32,672 bases of DNA, taken from the NCBI GenBank assembly GCA_046152935.1, contig JBJXGB010000137.1, positions 1 through 32,672 on the forward strand. Direction: 5' to 3'. The notes beneath the pieces were generated by a model. It was not told where the DNA came from. It worked only from the letters and a program-made list of their open reading frames with translations, and made no database searches. Of this stretch, positions 15,800-25,740 are shown piece after piece. Position numbers and translations under genes: made by a program. This DNA comes from CAZMFZ01 sp046152935. Its GTDB lineage: Bacteria; Bacteroidota; Bacteroidia; Cytophagales; UBA9547. Every line of letters starts with the position of its first letter. The stretch's first letter is position 1.

Positions 15800-16303
15800 A
15801 TGACACAAAGAGAATTTAACTCTAACATAATGACCATTTCAAAAGCCTTAAAGCCTTTTGCGATGAGGCTTACGCGCGATTTGGACGATGCCAAAGATTT
15901 GCTCCAAGATACTTTGATTAAAGCTTTCACAAACCGTGAAAAATTCTCAGAGGGTACAAATTTGAAAGCTTGGATGTATACGATAATGAAGAATACCTTC
16001 ATTACCAATTACCAGAAAATGGTAAAAAGAAATACATTCATTGACACAACAGAAAATCTTCACTACCTCAATTCTTCGAGATATACTACTGTGAATGGCG
16101 CGGTTTCGCAATTTGCATTAGATGACATCAACAAAGCATTGAATATTTTGCACGAAGATTATCGTGCTCCGTTTGTGATGTATTTCCGTGGTTTTAAATA
16201 TTTTGAGATTGCTGATAAGCTCGACATACCTTTAGGGACTGTGAAAAACAGAATTCACATTGCCAGAAAGGAATTGAAAGATATGCTTACCATGTACAGA
16301 TAG
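15800..16303 (+). CDS. ECF-type RNA polymerase sigma factor
   Basis: A 167-residue sigma-70 family protein of group IV. Region 2 (about residues 13-80) contains DLDDAKDLLQDTLIKAF, which binds core polymerase, and NLKAWMYTIMKNTFI, used in -10 recognition and melting. Region 4 (about 113-165) holds the helix-turn-helix around YFEIADKLDIPLGTVKNRIHIARKEL, which reads the -35 element. Regions 1 and 3 are absent, as expected for the class. No anti-sigma factor is seen next to it, and what would follow downstream is replaced by the fold. It seems to be transcribed by the housekeeping sigma factor. The targets are unknown. Confidence 0.95.
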   Translation: MTQREFNSNIMTISKALKPFAMRLTRDLDDAKDLLQDTLIKAFTNREKFSEGTNLKAWMYTIMKNTFITNYQKMVKRNTFIDTTENLHYLNSSRYTTVNGAVSQFALDDINKALNILHEDYRAPFVMYFRGFKYFEIADKLDIPLGTVKNRIHIARKELKDMLTMYR

Positions 16304-16319
16304 CTTGAAGCTATTTCAC

Positions 16320-16353
16320 AAAAAAAATCCCAGCCTAGGCTGGGATTTTTTTT
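16320..16353. terminator. Palindromic terminator at the fold point
   Basis: Eight A, then TCCCAGCCTAGGCTGGGA, then eight T, a fully self-complementary unit centred between 16336 and 16337. It is a typical strong Rho-independent terminator (7 bp stem TCCCAGC/GCTGGGA with loop CTAG) 16 bases after the sigma-gene stop. Its centre is exactly the centre of the whole inverted repeat, so only the left flank is known to be genuine and the true downstream sequence is not shown. Confidence 0.85.
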
Positions 16354-16369
16354 GTGAAATAGCTTCAAG

Positions 16370-16873
16370 CTATCTGTACATGGTAAGCATATCTTTCAAT
16401 TCCTTTCTGGCAATGTGAATTCTGTTTTTCACAGTCCCTAAAGGTATGTCGAGCTTATCAGCAATCTCAAAATATTTAAAACCACGGAAATACATCACAA
16501 ACGGAGCACGATAATCTTCGTGCAAAATATTCAATGCTTTGTTGATGTCATCTAATGCAAATTGCGAAACCGCGCCATTCACAGTAGTATATCTCGAAGA
16601 ATTGAGGTAGTGAAGATTTTCTGTTGTGTCAATGAATGTATTTCTTTTTACCATTTTCTGGTAATTGGTAATGAAGGTATTCTTCATTATCGTATACATC
16701 CAAGCTTTCAAATTTGTACCCTCTGAGAATTTTTCACGGTTTGTGAAAGCTTTAATCAAAGTATCTTGGAGCAAATCTTTGGCATCGTCCAAATCGCGCG
16801 TAAGCCTCATCGCAAAAGGCTTTAAGGCTTTTGAAATGGTCATTATGTTAGAGTTAAATTCTCTTTGTGTCAT
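16370..16873 (-). CDS. ECF-type sigma factor (mirror copy)
   Basis: Identical protein to the gene at 15800-16303: 167 residues, sigma regions 2 and 4 only. Head-to-tail with its twin across the hairpin, it would be convergently transcribed against itself, which is not a natural gene arrangement and supports the fold interpretation. Confidence 0.95.
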   Translation of the reverse strand: MTQREFNSNIMTISKALKPFAMRLTRDLDDAKDLLQDTLIKAFTNREKFSEGTNLKAWMYTIMKNTFITNYQKMVKRNTFIDTTENLHYLNSSRYTTVNGAVSQFALDDINKALNILHEDYRAPFVMYFRGFKYFEIADKLDIPLGTVKNRIHIARKELKDMLTMYR

Positions 16874-16906
16874 TGTCTAAAGGATTTTTGTTTAAGAGAT
16901 ACTTCG

Positions 16907-16936
16907 CAAAGTTAAACAAACTTGGGATATATCAAA
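16907..16936 (-). promoter_or_regulatory. Promoter of the mirrored sigma gene
   Basis: Reverse-strand copy of the TTTG-N18-TAACTTTG promoter at 15737-15766. Confidence 0.75.
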
Positions 16937-17155
16937 TGCTTTGTTTAATTATTTCGTCAAAGTATTAAACAAAATACAAAATAATTAACTTTACAACGCC
17001 CGTAACGCGAAGATCAAAGATTAAAATTTTGTCTTCAAATACAAAAAGATTCAATAATAGTATGCCGAACTATTGGTTTCAAAATTTTAAATTTACCGCT
17101 CTCAAATTTTTTTACAGGTAAAAAATTAATTGAGCAACACAAAACTCTACTTTAA

Positions 17156-18427
17156 TTGCGCTCATCCTCATATCGTACTGATATTCAATTATTTAAAAAT
17201 AAGGCACTGCAATTTGCAGTAGCAAATTACAGTTACTTGTGTGCTTTGGAAGGAAACGAGCTTTCTTACCTTCACCAATCTTTCCCACAAATTTTGGCAT
17301 TTGGTGCACAAAGGCTGCTCAAGACTGAAAAATCAAAAAATGGTTTCGAATCGTTAGCTAAATTTCAAAAAGATGCAAAAAATGCAATTTTTGGTTTTTT
17401 AACTTATGACTTAAAAAATGAGCTTGAAAACTTAAAAAGTGAACTTCCAGACCCAATAAACCTACCAGCGCTGCTTTTTTTCGAGCCGAGCTATACGATT
17501 GAATATCTAGCTGATACATTGAGGATAACAGGTGAAAATCCTGATGAAATATTTAGCCAAATTAGTGCCATTGCATTAACAGCGCATAATTATGCAATCG
17601 AGTTATCGGCAAAAATCTCTAAAAAACAATATGTAGAAAAAATAAAAACGATTCAATCTCATATCAAAAGAGGAAATATTTATGAGATGAATTTTTGCCA
17701 AGAATATTATGCCGAAAATGCTGCAATCGAGCCATCAGATTTATTTGCTAAATTGAATGAAATATCGCCCATGCCATTTGCTACATTTTTTAAAATGGAA
17801 AATAAATATTTGATCTGTGCCTCACCTGAGCGATTTCTAAAAAAAGAGGGCACGAAACTTATTTCACAACCGATAAAGGGAACTGTAAGGCGCGGGAGTT
17901 CTTTTGATGAAGATAAGCAGTTAATTAACAGTCTTTTAGATTCTGAAAAGGAACTTGCTGAAAATATAATGATTGTCGATCTGGTAAGAAACGACCTTTC
18001 TAAAACCGCTAAAGATGGAACAGTCCACGTGGAAGAATTGTGTGGAATTTATAGTTTTTCAAATGTGCACCAAATGATTTCAACGGTGGTTTCAACACTG
18101 GGAGATCAATACTCTGGCATTGAAGCGTTAAAAAATGCCTTCCCTATGGGTAGCATGACAGGAGCTCCAAAAATCAAAGCAATGGAATTGATCGAAGAAA
18201 TTGAAGAAACTAAGCGCGGTTTGTTTTCCGGTTCGGTAGGATATATTAATTCTGACAAAAATTTTGACTTTAATGTAGTAATCAGGAGTGTTTTGTATAA
18301 CAGCATAACTAAATATTTAAGTTGCCAAGTAGGGAGTGCGATTACGATCGATGCCATTCCAGAAAAAGAATGGGAAGAATGCGAAGTAAAAATATCGGCC
18401 ATTAAAAAAGCACTAAACTATTCTTAA
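17156..18427 (+). CDS. pabB: Aminodeoxychorismate synthase component I (mirror copy)
   Basis: Same 423-residue protein as at 14246-15517, for folate synthesis, with the PabB-type PIKGT motif. In this orientation the start is plain: TAA at 17153-17155 is followed directly by TTG at 17156, and no ATG precedes the conserved core. Confidence 0.93.
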   Translation: MRSSSYRTDIQLFKNKALQFAVANYSYLCALEGNELSYLHQSFPQILAFGAQRLLKTEKSKNGFESLAKFQKDAKNAIFGFLTYDLKNELENLKSELPDPINLPALLFFEPSYTIEYLADTLRITGENPDEIFSQISAIALTAHNYAIELSAKISKKQYVEKIKTIQSHIKRGNIYEMNFCQEYYAENAAIEPSDLFAKLNEISPMPFATFFKMENKYLICASPERFLKKEGTKLISQPIKGTVRRGSSFDEDKQLINSLLDSEKELAENIMIVDLVRNDLSKTAKDGTVHVEELCGIYSFSNVHQMISTVVSTLGDQYSGIEALKNAFPMGSMTGAPKIKAMELIEEIEETKRGLFSGSVGYINSDKNFDFNVVIRSVLYNSITKYLSCQVGSAITIDAIPEKEWEECEVKISAIKKALNYS

Positions 18428-18464
18428 ATAACTGTTTATCAATTATTTACAAATAAAAATACCT

Positions 18465-19616
18465 TTAAAAACTTTCAGCAACTATTACATAATAGTTGAA
18501 AGAATTGTGGTTGCCCCAGCCTACATCAAAGCGAAAATTGAGTTTTTGTTTGGGTAACAATGCAAATCTGATGCCTGTACCCACCGAATATTTGAGTTTA
18601 TCGAAAGAATAATCTGTAAAACGATTTGCAACTTCGCCAAGCCCCGCAAAAGCCACGCCACCAAATCGCCACCAAATCGGAAAACGATACTCTACTTGAG
18701 CAGCACTCACCATCTTATCACGAAATCGACCCGCATAATAGCCTCTCATAATATCGTTTCCACCCAAAACAGCCATACTCAAATACGGAACATCGCCAAA
18801 AGTGAATACGTTCTTAAAATGAAGCCCTATTACATGATTGTTGAATATTTTTCGAAACTTTTTTATCTCAAATTTGGCCGCAATAAAAGAAAAATCGCTC
18901 CCATTCCATTGTTGAGCACTATAAAATTCAAAATTTATCAGTGCTCCCTTGTTAGGCACGTAGGCGTGGTTTCGGTTGTCGTATCGAAAAAGCAGCCCAA
19001 TTCCAGCCGATTTATATGGAGAATTGCCTCGTACATTATCTGATTCAAAATAGCTATCTTTTTCATAATCGAGATGTATAACCTGCTGATATTCAAAGCC
19101 TAAACCCATATAAAATTTGCCAATCACCTTCCTTGAAAACTGAGGATTGAAGTACACTTGCTCAAAAGAGTAATTTTGATAATCTCTATTGAAAGTGCCA
19201 TTACCGATGCCCCAAAATTTATCTGGAAATCTAGAATAGGTATTTTCTAGCCTTAAAATGTAATCTTCTTTGGGAAAATAGATAGAGCCCGCCATGGCCA
19301 CCAATATTTGATTTCTAGTAGTGTAGGCAACACCGAGTGGCACAGTAGATGAACGCAGAAGGGTATCTTTTTTATTCGTTTTGAAAATATAAACGCCAGC
19401 CAAAGCAAAAGCCCAGCCCGTTTCTGGCGTATTGGACACCAAAGGAGCTACTAAAACACTGTTTTTATATCTATTATTAACCTTTAAAGAATCTGTGGTG
19501 GGCGTAACTTTCTGTGCATAAATATTCCGACAGATAAATAATGAGACCATCAAAACCCACAAAATTCTACTTAAAAACGGCATTTTATTTGGCAAAGAGA
19601 AATCTGTGTGACGCAT
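18465..19616 (-). CDS. Outer-membrane beta-barrel protein, surface antigen family (mirror copy)
   Basis: Identical to the 383-residue protein at 13057-14208: signal peptide, barrel-only D15-like protein, RGY loop motif, terminal Phe. Convergent with the pabB copy. Confidence 0.85.
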   Translation of the reverse strand: MRHTDFSLPNKMPFLSRILWVLMVSLFICRNIYAQKVTPTTDSLKVNNRYKNSVLVAPLVSNTPETGWAFALAGVYIFKTNKKDTLLRSSTVPLGVAYTTRNQILVAMAGSIYFPKEDYILRLENTYSRFPDKFWGIGNGTFNRDYQNYSFEQVYFNPQFSRKVIGKFYMGLGFEYQQVIHLDYEKDSYFESDNVRGNSPYKSAGIGLLFRYDNRNHAYVPNKGALINFEFYSAQQWNGSDFSFIAAKFEIKKFRKIFNNHVIGLHFKNVFTFGDVPYLSMAVLGGNDIMRGYYAGRFRDKMVSAAQVEYRFPIWWRFGGVAFAGLGEVANRFTDYSFDKLKYSVGTGIRFALLPKQKLNFRFDVGWGNHNSFNYYVIVAESF

Positions 19617-19664
19617 TGCACTACAGGTTATAAAAATAGCGAAAAAACCATCACTAAATTTTCT

Positions 19665-19672
19665 TAAATTTG
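19665..19672 (+). promoter_or_regulatory. Candidate -7 element of mirrored prfA
   Basis: TAAATTTG, 28 bases before the ATG at 19701; the mirror of 13001-13008. Confidence 0.4.
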
Positions 19673-19700
19673 CGACCCGTTAAAAAAAATAACGTTAGCC

Positions 19701-20780
19701 ATGATAGATAAATTAGAAGCAATACAACAAAGATTTGAGGAAGTTGCCGATTTAATAGTGTTGCCAGATGCCATGAAGGACATGAAAAAGTTCTCGACAT
19801 TGAGCAAAGAATACAAAGACCTTGAAAAAGTTGTATTGGTTTATAAAGAATTTAAGAACCTAATTTCAAATATAGATTCGGCCAAAAAAGTGCTAGAAAC
19901 GGAGAAAGATGAAGAATTTCGAGAAATGGCCAAAACCGAATTGGATGAGCTGAATCAGAAATATGGGCAAATGGAAGCTGATATCAAAGAATTGATGATT
20001 GCAAAAGACCCGAATGATAGCAAAAATGTAATTTTAGAAATAAGGGCTGGAGCTGGGGGCGATGAAGCTTCCATTTTTGCAGGAGATTTATTGAGAATGT
20101 ACCAACGCTTTTGTGATAAAATGGGCTGGAAAATTGCCATTTTGGATTTTTCAGATGGTACGGCCGGTGGTTTTAAAGAAATAATTTGCGAAGTGCAAGG
20201 CGAAGATGTGTACGGAAAAATGAAGTTTGAATCGGGAGTGCATCGTGTGCAACGCGTGCCAGCCACCGAGGCGCAAGGGAGAATACACACATCTGCGGCA
20301 AGTGTAGCGGTGCTGCCCGAAGCTGAAGAAGTGGATGTAGAAATTAATATGAACGATATTCGCAAAGATACTTTTTGCTCGTCAGGTGCTGGTGGTCAGT
20401 CGGTTAACACCACTTATTCGGCTGTTAGGCTCACCCATATTCCTACAGGTTTGGTGGTGCAATGCCAAGACGAACGTTCGCAAATAAAAAATTCTGAGAA
20501 AGCACTCTCTGTCCTTCGCTCAAGATTGTACGAAATAGAATTGCAAAAACACAATGACGAAATAGCTGGCCAACGCAGATCAATGGTGGGTAGTGGCGAC
20601 AGAAGCGATAAAATTCGCACCTACAACTACCCACAAAGCAGGGTTACCGATCATAGAATAGGGTTTACGGTCTACAATTTGCCTTCAGTAATGGATGGCG
20701 GAATTGCGGAATTTATCGAAAACCTACGCATTGCAGAAAATGCGGAAAAAATGAAAGAAGGAAGTGGGGTGGAAATGTAG
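19701..20780 (+). CDS. prfA: Peptide chain release factor 1 (mirror copy)
   Basis: Identical to the RF1 at 11893-12972: 359 residues, GGQ at 231-233 and the RF1-specific PAT tripeptide. Two identical copies of a normally single-copy essential gene are a strong sign that the duplication is not biological. Confidence 0.98.
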   Translation: MIDKLEAIQQRFEEVADLIVLPDAMKDMKKFSTLSKEYKDLEKVVLVYKEFKNLISNIDSAKKVLETEKDEEFREMAKTELDELNQKYGQMEADIKELMIAKDPNDSKNVILEIRAGAGGDEASIFAGDLLRMYQRFCDKMGWKIAILDFSDGTAGGFKEIICEVQGEDVYGKMKFESGVHRVQRVPATEAQGRIHTSAASVAVLPEAEEVDVEINMNDIRKDTFCSSGAGGQSVNTTYSAVRLTHIPTGLVVQCQDERSQIKNSEKALSVLRSRLYEIELQKHNDEIAGQRRSMVGSGDRSDKIRTYNYPQSRVTDHRIGFTVYNLPSVMDGGIAEFIENLRIAENAEKMKEGSGVEM

Positions 20781-20839
20781 ATTTTTACGCAGCAAACTGA
20801 CTTAAAAATTTTTAGCTACTCATAAATACATAAAAAAGG

Positions 20840-21661
20840 CTACATTCTCAGGCAATCAAACACATAAAAAGGAATGGTAATTTTAAATCCTCCATTTGCT
20901 CGCGCATTTTGGTCGATTTCAAATGCCAATTTTTCAAATAATTGCTTCCTAACAGAATCATTTACAGCCGAATACCACACAGGATAAAAAACCTGCCAAA
21001 TGAAGTGGTGTTTTAGAAATGAAACACCATTGGCAAATCTCATAGAAAAAACATTTTCATTGCAACCAACTACTTTGAAACCAGATTTTAAAAGTTTTTC
21101 TTCAATTTCTATTTTGCCTTTAATTTTACTGCTCATATTGGCTTTTACCAATGCCAAATCTTCATTTCGACTATCTAAAATAAGCACTTTTTCAAATAAT
21201 TGGTAAAATTCAGCCATAGTTTGTGGTGAATTTACAGTGAACACGAACTGTGCACCTTTCTTCGCAACTCTGGCACATTCAAGGAGTGTCATGTCCAGGT
21301 TTTGGACGTTGTTTAAACCAATATTCGACACAATAATATCGAAATATTGGTCATCAAAACTCATATTTTCAGCATATTGCTTTAAAAATTTAACGTTTTG
21401 AATGTTCAAAAGACTTGCTTTTTGCCTTGCAAATTCTAGCCCTTCAAGCCAAGGGTCGATGCCAAATACTTCTGCATCTTCGCCAAATCTCATCGCCAAT
21501 TCAATCGCTGGAAAGCCCAAACCAGTGCCGATGTCTAGGATTTTAGGGTTGATCGCACTGAATTTTATAATATCTAGCAGTTTCAATCCAAAATGTGCAG
21601 ACCAAAGCGATAAGTCATTTACGAAAATTGAAATGTTATCAGAAGCAGAGTTGGATTCCAA
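20840..21661 (-). CDS. Class I SAM-dependent methyltransferase (mirror copy)
   Basis: Identical to the 273-residue protein at 11012-11833, with the DIGTGLG SAM-binding motif and a TTG start. Confidence 0.82.
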   Translation of the reverse strand: MESNSASDNISIFVNDLSLWSAHFGLKLLDIIKFSAINPKILDIGTGLGFPAIELAMRFGEDAEVFGIDPWLEGLEFARQKASLLNIQNVKFLKQYAENMSFDDQYFDIIVSNIGLNNVQNLDMTLLECARVAKKGAQFVFTVNSPQTMAEFYQLFEKVLILDSRNEDLALVKANMSSKIKGKIEIEEKLLKSGFKVVGCNENVFSMRFANGVSFLKHHFIWQVFYPVWYSAVNDSVRKQLFEKLAFEIDQNARANGGFKITIPFYVFDCLRM

Positions 21662-21681
21662 TTTGAATACTTAAAAAATTG

Positions 21682-22257
21682 CTACTTACAATAAAGTGAT
21701 CCACTCATTTTATAATAGGTAGTATCGGTAACATTGGAGGTGCATTCAACTTTTACAGTGTCAAATATTGCTGTAAATGCTTCACTATCAGCAACAACAA
21801 TCAATTTCCCATCGTAAGCTCGCCAACTTTTACCATCTTTTATAATGGTGACTACAGCCCAAGCGGTAGTATCGGTAAGTGCTTTTTCTTCGTAGGCCGT
21901 AAGCGTATATGTTTTAGATTCAAGTGGACGTGTCAAGAAATACAGACTTGTGTACGACAAATTTGACTCGGCAGATACCATCGAAAGCACATATTTTCCT
22001 TCTACTTCTTTGCAGCTTCCCTTCACACCATTGAATGAGGCAGATGGCAACGACAGCGAAAATAATGTAACGCCACCTGCAGTGATTGTATAAAAGTTGT
22101 TACCACCCAAAGTAAGATTATCTCCAATAGTCGTTAAGTTTGCATCTAAAGGATAAAGAGGGTTGGGTACAGTTTTATCTTCAACTGTACAGCTACTAAT
22201 TATTAAAAAGGAACTAACTATGGTAGCAATTGAAAGAAGTATACTTTTTTTCTTCAT
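21682..22257 (-). CDS. Hypothetical lipoprotein (mirror copy)
   Basis: Identical to the 191-residue lipoprotein at 10416-10991, with lipidated Cys expected at residue 23. Function not recognised. Confidence 0.8.
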   Translation of the reverse strand: MKKKSILLSIATIVSSFLIISSCTVEDKTVPNPLYPLDANLTTIGDNLTLGGNNFYTITAGGVTLFSLSLPSASFNGVKGSCKEVEGKYVLSMVSAESNLSYTSLYFLTRPLESKTYTLTAYEEKALTDTTAWAVVTIIKDGKSWRAYDGKLIVVADSEAFTAIFDTVKVECTSNVTDTTYYKMSGSLYCK

Positions 22258-22387
22258 GTTTATTTCGATCTAAAACTTTCATTTTACAATCAAGAATGAT
22301 TTTTTAAGTAAAATTAAGGGACAAATTAGTATTATCCAGCAAATACTAGTGAACAATATTACGCTGATTATAGGTAAAAATGCAATT

Positions 22388-22395
22388 CAAAGATA
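22388..22395 (-). promoter_or_regulatory. Candidate -7 element upstream of the mirrored lipoprotein gene
   Basis: Reverse-strand TATCTTTG, mirror of 10278-10285; weak for the same reason, as no -33 element is seen. Confidence 0.35.
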
Positions 22396-22484
22396 AAAAT
22401 TTTACACTTCAATTTCACTTAAAGCGCAAATATTAAAACTAATCTGATGATTTTCGATAAATCATAAAATATTGATGAACAAAA

Positions 22485-24884
22485 TCAAAAAGGATAACCA
22501 ACGGCAATATTCCAAGTAGCTTTGTTGATAATGTCATTAATATTAAAAAAGTTTGTCTTTTTTATAAGCCACTTATCGCCAATCTGCGATGGATCGTAGG
22601 CTTTATAGCCCAAATCGAGCCTTACTATTAAGAATGAGAAATCGAACCGTAGACCGTAGCCTGTGCCAATAGCTATTTCTGAAATAAAATTAGTAGTGAA
22701 ATTTTTCTTAGCATCGATATCGTCTATAAGCCAAATATTACCCGCATCGATAAAAAGAGCTCCGTCTAAAAATTTAAAAATCTTGAATCTGAGTTCTTCA
22801 TTTATTTCCAATTGCAACAATCCAGGTTGTTCAAAATTGTAATTTGTGGAGCCATCGCCATTGTAAATAGCAAACCTACCAGGACCAAGCCTGCGTGGCA
22901 ACCAAGCCCTATTGCTATTGCTACCGCCAGAAAAAAAGTATTTTTCATAAGGCAATGCTCCATCGCCAGCATACGGATTGGCAATTCCTATATTTATTCG
23001 TGTTGCAAAAGTAGATTTTCGTGTGATTGGGAAATATTTACGCAGGTCGACATTCAACTTCCAATACACAAATAGTGCTTCTACTTCAGCATATTTTTTA
23101 ATTTCTTGGATTCCTGCTTTGGACACAAGATTAAGTGTGGTACCGCCAGATTCTGCAAATACTCTAAAATAGGTAGCGTTTTTATTCTGCCCAACAATAA
23201 AATTATTGTATGTGTACCCAAAATTGATGTTTGAAGCAATAGAAGGTTGAAAGCTTCGAAACAATGTATTTCCCGAACGTGCAAATAATGACTTGAGAGA
23301 ATCTGCGAAAGCTTGCTGCAAAAAGGGAGTTCTCAAATAGCTAACATCGACCAACGAGAACGAAAACTGATTATAAAGTCCCTTTGTCAAATAGTAAGTC
23401 ATTGATAATCTTGCATTTGTACGTTGGTATTCTGGTCTAGAAATAAAATTGTAGCCCAGCTGAAATTTGGTTCTGGGGTTGTTGTCGATAAATCGAGGAT
23501 TCAAATCAAACAAGAAAAATAGCCTTGGAATGGTAAGTGCGGTAGTTAAGCCCAATTCTTGGCTTTGGTAAAAATTTCTATTATCTGTAGCACTGGCTAC
23601 ACCTTCAATGCCGCCTCTCAAGTTTATTTCAAATAATTCGCAGCCGTTAAATACATTCCTGGTTAAAAAAGTCAAGCTACCGAATGGGCCGGGTAAACCT
23701 TGGCTGACACTAAAGCCTATTTCATCTGAAATTTGGTATTTTGTGGTTGAACCAGCCGAAATAACAGCCGTAAGTCCATCTGTAATCGTGTCTTTTTCAT
23801 AATTCAAATTCACATATTTAAAAACCTCAAGTTGTGCTAAATTTCGTTGTGTGTTTTTGCTAAACTGAAAATTATACTTCTGACCTTGCTTTATTTCAGT
23901 TTTATCAAAAAGTATTTTTGGGTAATATCTGCGAGCTCCAAATGCAAAATGAACACCTTTGTAGTTTTGGGCATACGCAGAATCTTCTGCATCGAGCATC
24001 TCATTTTTATCAATTTTAAACTTTATTTTATCAATTTTGAACAATTTGTGGTAATTGTTTCGATCTGTATTGCTGATTTTAACTTTCAATCTCAAAATAT
24101 TTGCTAGCGTGTCTATTTCAAATTCGATGTATTTCTTGGCAAACTCATAATAGCCGTAGGTAAGAAACATTTTCTCTAACCTATCCCTCTCGGCAATCAG
24201 CTTCTGTTCATCGTAAAAAGCACTGGTATCGAGCAGTATCTGCTCTTCGTGTTCATTGATAAGCCGTTTCAAATTTCCATCTTCAACCTCGTATTTAAGC
24301 TGGTTTATTTTGTATCTTTTTCCTTCGTTAAGTTGATAAGTGATGAAAATAGCACTTAAAATGGTATCAGTTTTAAAATCAACTTTTGCATTCAAGCACC
24401 CTTTTGTCTTTAAAAATCCCACCAATTCGGAGCAAGAAGCTCGGGCTTTTGTGGTGTCGAAAATAGCAGGTGGTGTTCCCAATCTTCGCATTGTCCAATT
24501 TCCATTTTCCAACTTGTTGTTTTTCCTTACAAGCATTTTTTGCCTTCTTTTTTCCAACTTCTTCTTTTTTGCAGAATCAGCATTGGCAATTTTAGAGTCA
24601 TACTTGTGGTTAACTGCCTCAATTTCAGCATATACTTTTTCACGATCGTAAAATTTCAATCCTAAATAGTAAAAGTAGAGCGAAAACCTAATGCCAAGAA
24701 TTTTAGGATTTGGCTTCTGTTTAATGTAGGGTGTCAATTCTTCACCTGCAAAAAATGTGTTACCTTTATAACTTTGGTTATAGAGCAAATATTTACCCTG
24801 CTCAATATTCAGATTGATGCGTTTGGCACAACCAAAAAAAAGGAAAATAAAAAAAATAGGTAATAATTTGATTTTTGCCCCCAA
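22485..24884 (-). CDS. TamL-like BamA-superfamily lipoprotein (mirror copy)
   Basis: Identical to the 799-residue protein at 7789-10188: lipobox Cys19, POTRA-like region, C-terminal barrel ending in Phe, TTG start 14 bp from the divergent methyltransferase. Confidence 0.88.
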   Translation of the reverse strand: MGAKIKLLPIFFIFLFFGCAKRINLNIEQGKYLLYNQSYKGNTFFAGEELTPYIKQKPNPKILGIRFSLYFYYLGLKFYDREKVYAEIEAVNHKYDSKIANADSAKKKKLEKRRQKMLVRKNNKLENGNWTMRRLGTPPAIFDTTKARASCSELVGFLKTKGCLNAKVDFKTDTILSAIFITYQLNEGKRYKINQLKYEVEDGNLKRLINEHEEQILLDTSAFYDEQKLIAERDRLEKMFLTYGYYEFAKKYIEFEIDTLANILRLKVKISNTDRNNYHKLFKIDKIKFKIDKNEMLDAEDSAYAQNYKGVHFAFGARRYYPKILFDKTEIKQGQKYNFQFSKNTQRNLAQLEVFKYVNLNYEKDTITDGLTAVISAGSTTKYQISDEIGFSVSQGLPGPFGSLTFLTRNVFNGCELFEINLRGGIEGVASATDNRNFYQSQELGLTTALTIPRLFFLFDLNPRFIDNNPRTKFQLGYNFISRPEYQRTNARLSMTYYLTKGLYNQFSFSLVDVSYLRTPFLQQAFADSLKSLFARSGNTLFRSFQPSIASNINFGYTYNNFIVGQNKNATYFRVFAESGGTTLNLVSKAGIQEIKKYAEVEALFVYWKLNVDLRKYFPITRKSTFATRINIGIANPYAGDGALPYEKYFFSGGSNSNRAWLPRRLGPGRFAIYNGDGSTNYNFEQPGLLQLEINEELRFKIFKFLDGALFIDAGNIWLIDDIDAKKNFTTNFISEIAIGTGYGLRFDFSFLIVRLDLGYKAYDPSQIGDKWLIKKTNFFNINDIINKATWNIAVGYPF

Positions 24885-24898
24885 CCTTTCTTCTTCGT

Positions 24899-25648
24899 AT
24901 GCTTTCTAAAAACACTCTAAAATTCATCAAATCTTTACAAATAAAAAAATTTAGAGATGAGGAAGGTCTTTTTATTGTCGAAGGATTGAAAAGCGTGGTT
25001 GAATTATTAAACTCAAAATTCGAAATACAAGGCGTGTATTGTACACCAGATTTTGAAAAATATTTAAAGCCATTTGCAATTGTAAAATCTAAAATTTCAA
25101 TTATTACGCAATCTGAATTGGAATCAATAAGCCGTCTGACCTCGAACGACAGCATGTTGGCTGTGGCTAAAATGGATAAAAACAGCATCATAGCTTTCAA
25201 AAACATCGAAAGTGCATTGTTGCTAAACCAAATTCAAGACCCAGGCAATTTGGGCACGATCATACGCACAGCCGATTGGTTTGGAATCAAAACTATCATC
25301 TGCGATGAGGCTACGGTCGATTTTTACAACCCAAAGGTGATTTCTGCCACCATGGGCTCATTTACAAGGGTAAATATTCATTATACAGATTTAGAAAATA
25401 GCATTGTAAGCCTTAAATCGAACGATTTTACCATTTATGGGGCTCTGCTCAACGGCTTGAAAATGAGCGAGATTACCAAAACTAGCAAATATGCACTGGT
25501 GATTGGCAATGAATCGAACGGAATAACTGATTCAATTCAAAAACTAATTGATAAATCGATATCGATCGAAGGCTTTGGCGATGCGGAATCTCTAAATGCT
25601 GCAGTGGCAGCAGGCATTATTATGCACCATCTTTCGAGATTGACATAA
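24899..25648 (+). CDS. TrmH/SpoU-family RNA 2'-O-methyltransferase (mirror copy)
   Basis: Identical to the enzyme at 7025-7774, with the three SPOUT motifs. The ATG at 24899 is preferred over the in-frame ATG at 24875, which would overlap the TamL-like gene. Confidence 0.92.
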   Translation: MLSKNTLKFIKSLQIKKFRDEEGLFIVEGLKSVVELLNSKFEIQGVYCTPDFEKYLKPFAIVKSKISIITQSELESISRLTSNDSMLAVAKMDKNSIIAFKNIESALLLNQIQDPGNLGTIIRTADWFGIKTIICDEATVDFYNPKVISATMGSFTRVNIHYTDLENSIVSLKSNDFTIYGALLNGLKMSEITKTSKYALVIGNESNGITDSIQKLIDKSISIEGFGDAESLNAAVAAGIIMHHLSRLT

Positions 25649-25740
25649 AAAAGATTTCAATTATCAATTGGATGCTACTTTTGAAGGCGAGTACCAGGTG
25701 GCATAAAAAGGAAAAATATATTATCATACTCTTGTGAAAC

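Larger units (their letters stand above)
1..16336 (+). repeat. Left arm of a perfect window-length inverted repeat
   Basis: This half is the reverse complement of the other half, with position x matching 32673 - x. All long reading frames have an exact mirror partner with identical protein. The outermost 60 bases and several intergenic stretches that I compared also match base for base. There is no spacer between the arms. Identity that extends through non-coding DNA and synonymous sites means the two copies have had no time to diverge, so I read this as an assembly or amplification fold and treat this arm as the unique sequence. Confidence 0.97.

Noticed and set aside
16304..16369. Hairpin telomere of a linear replicon at the centre
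   Set aside because: No protelomerase gene is seen, and the central palindrome is fully explained as a sigma-gene terminator with an A-run and T-run of the usual form.
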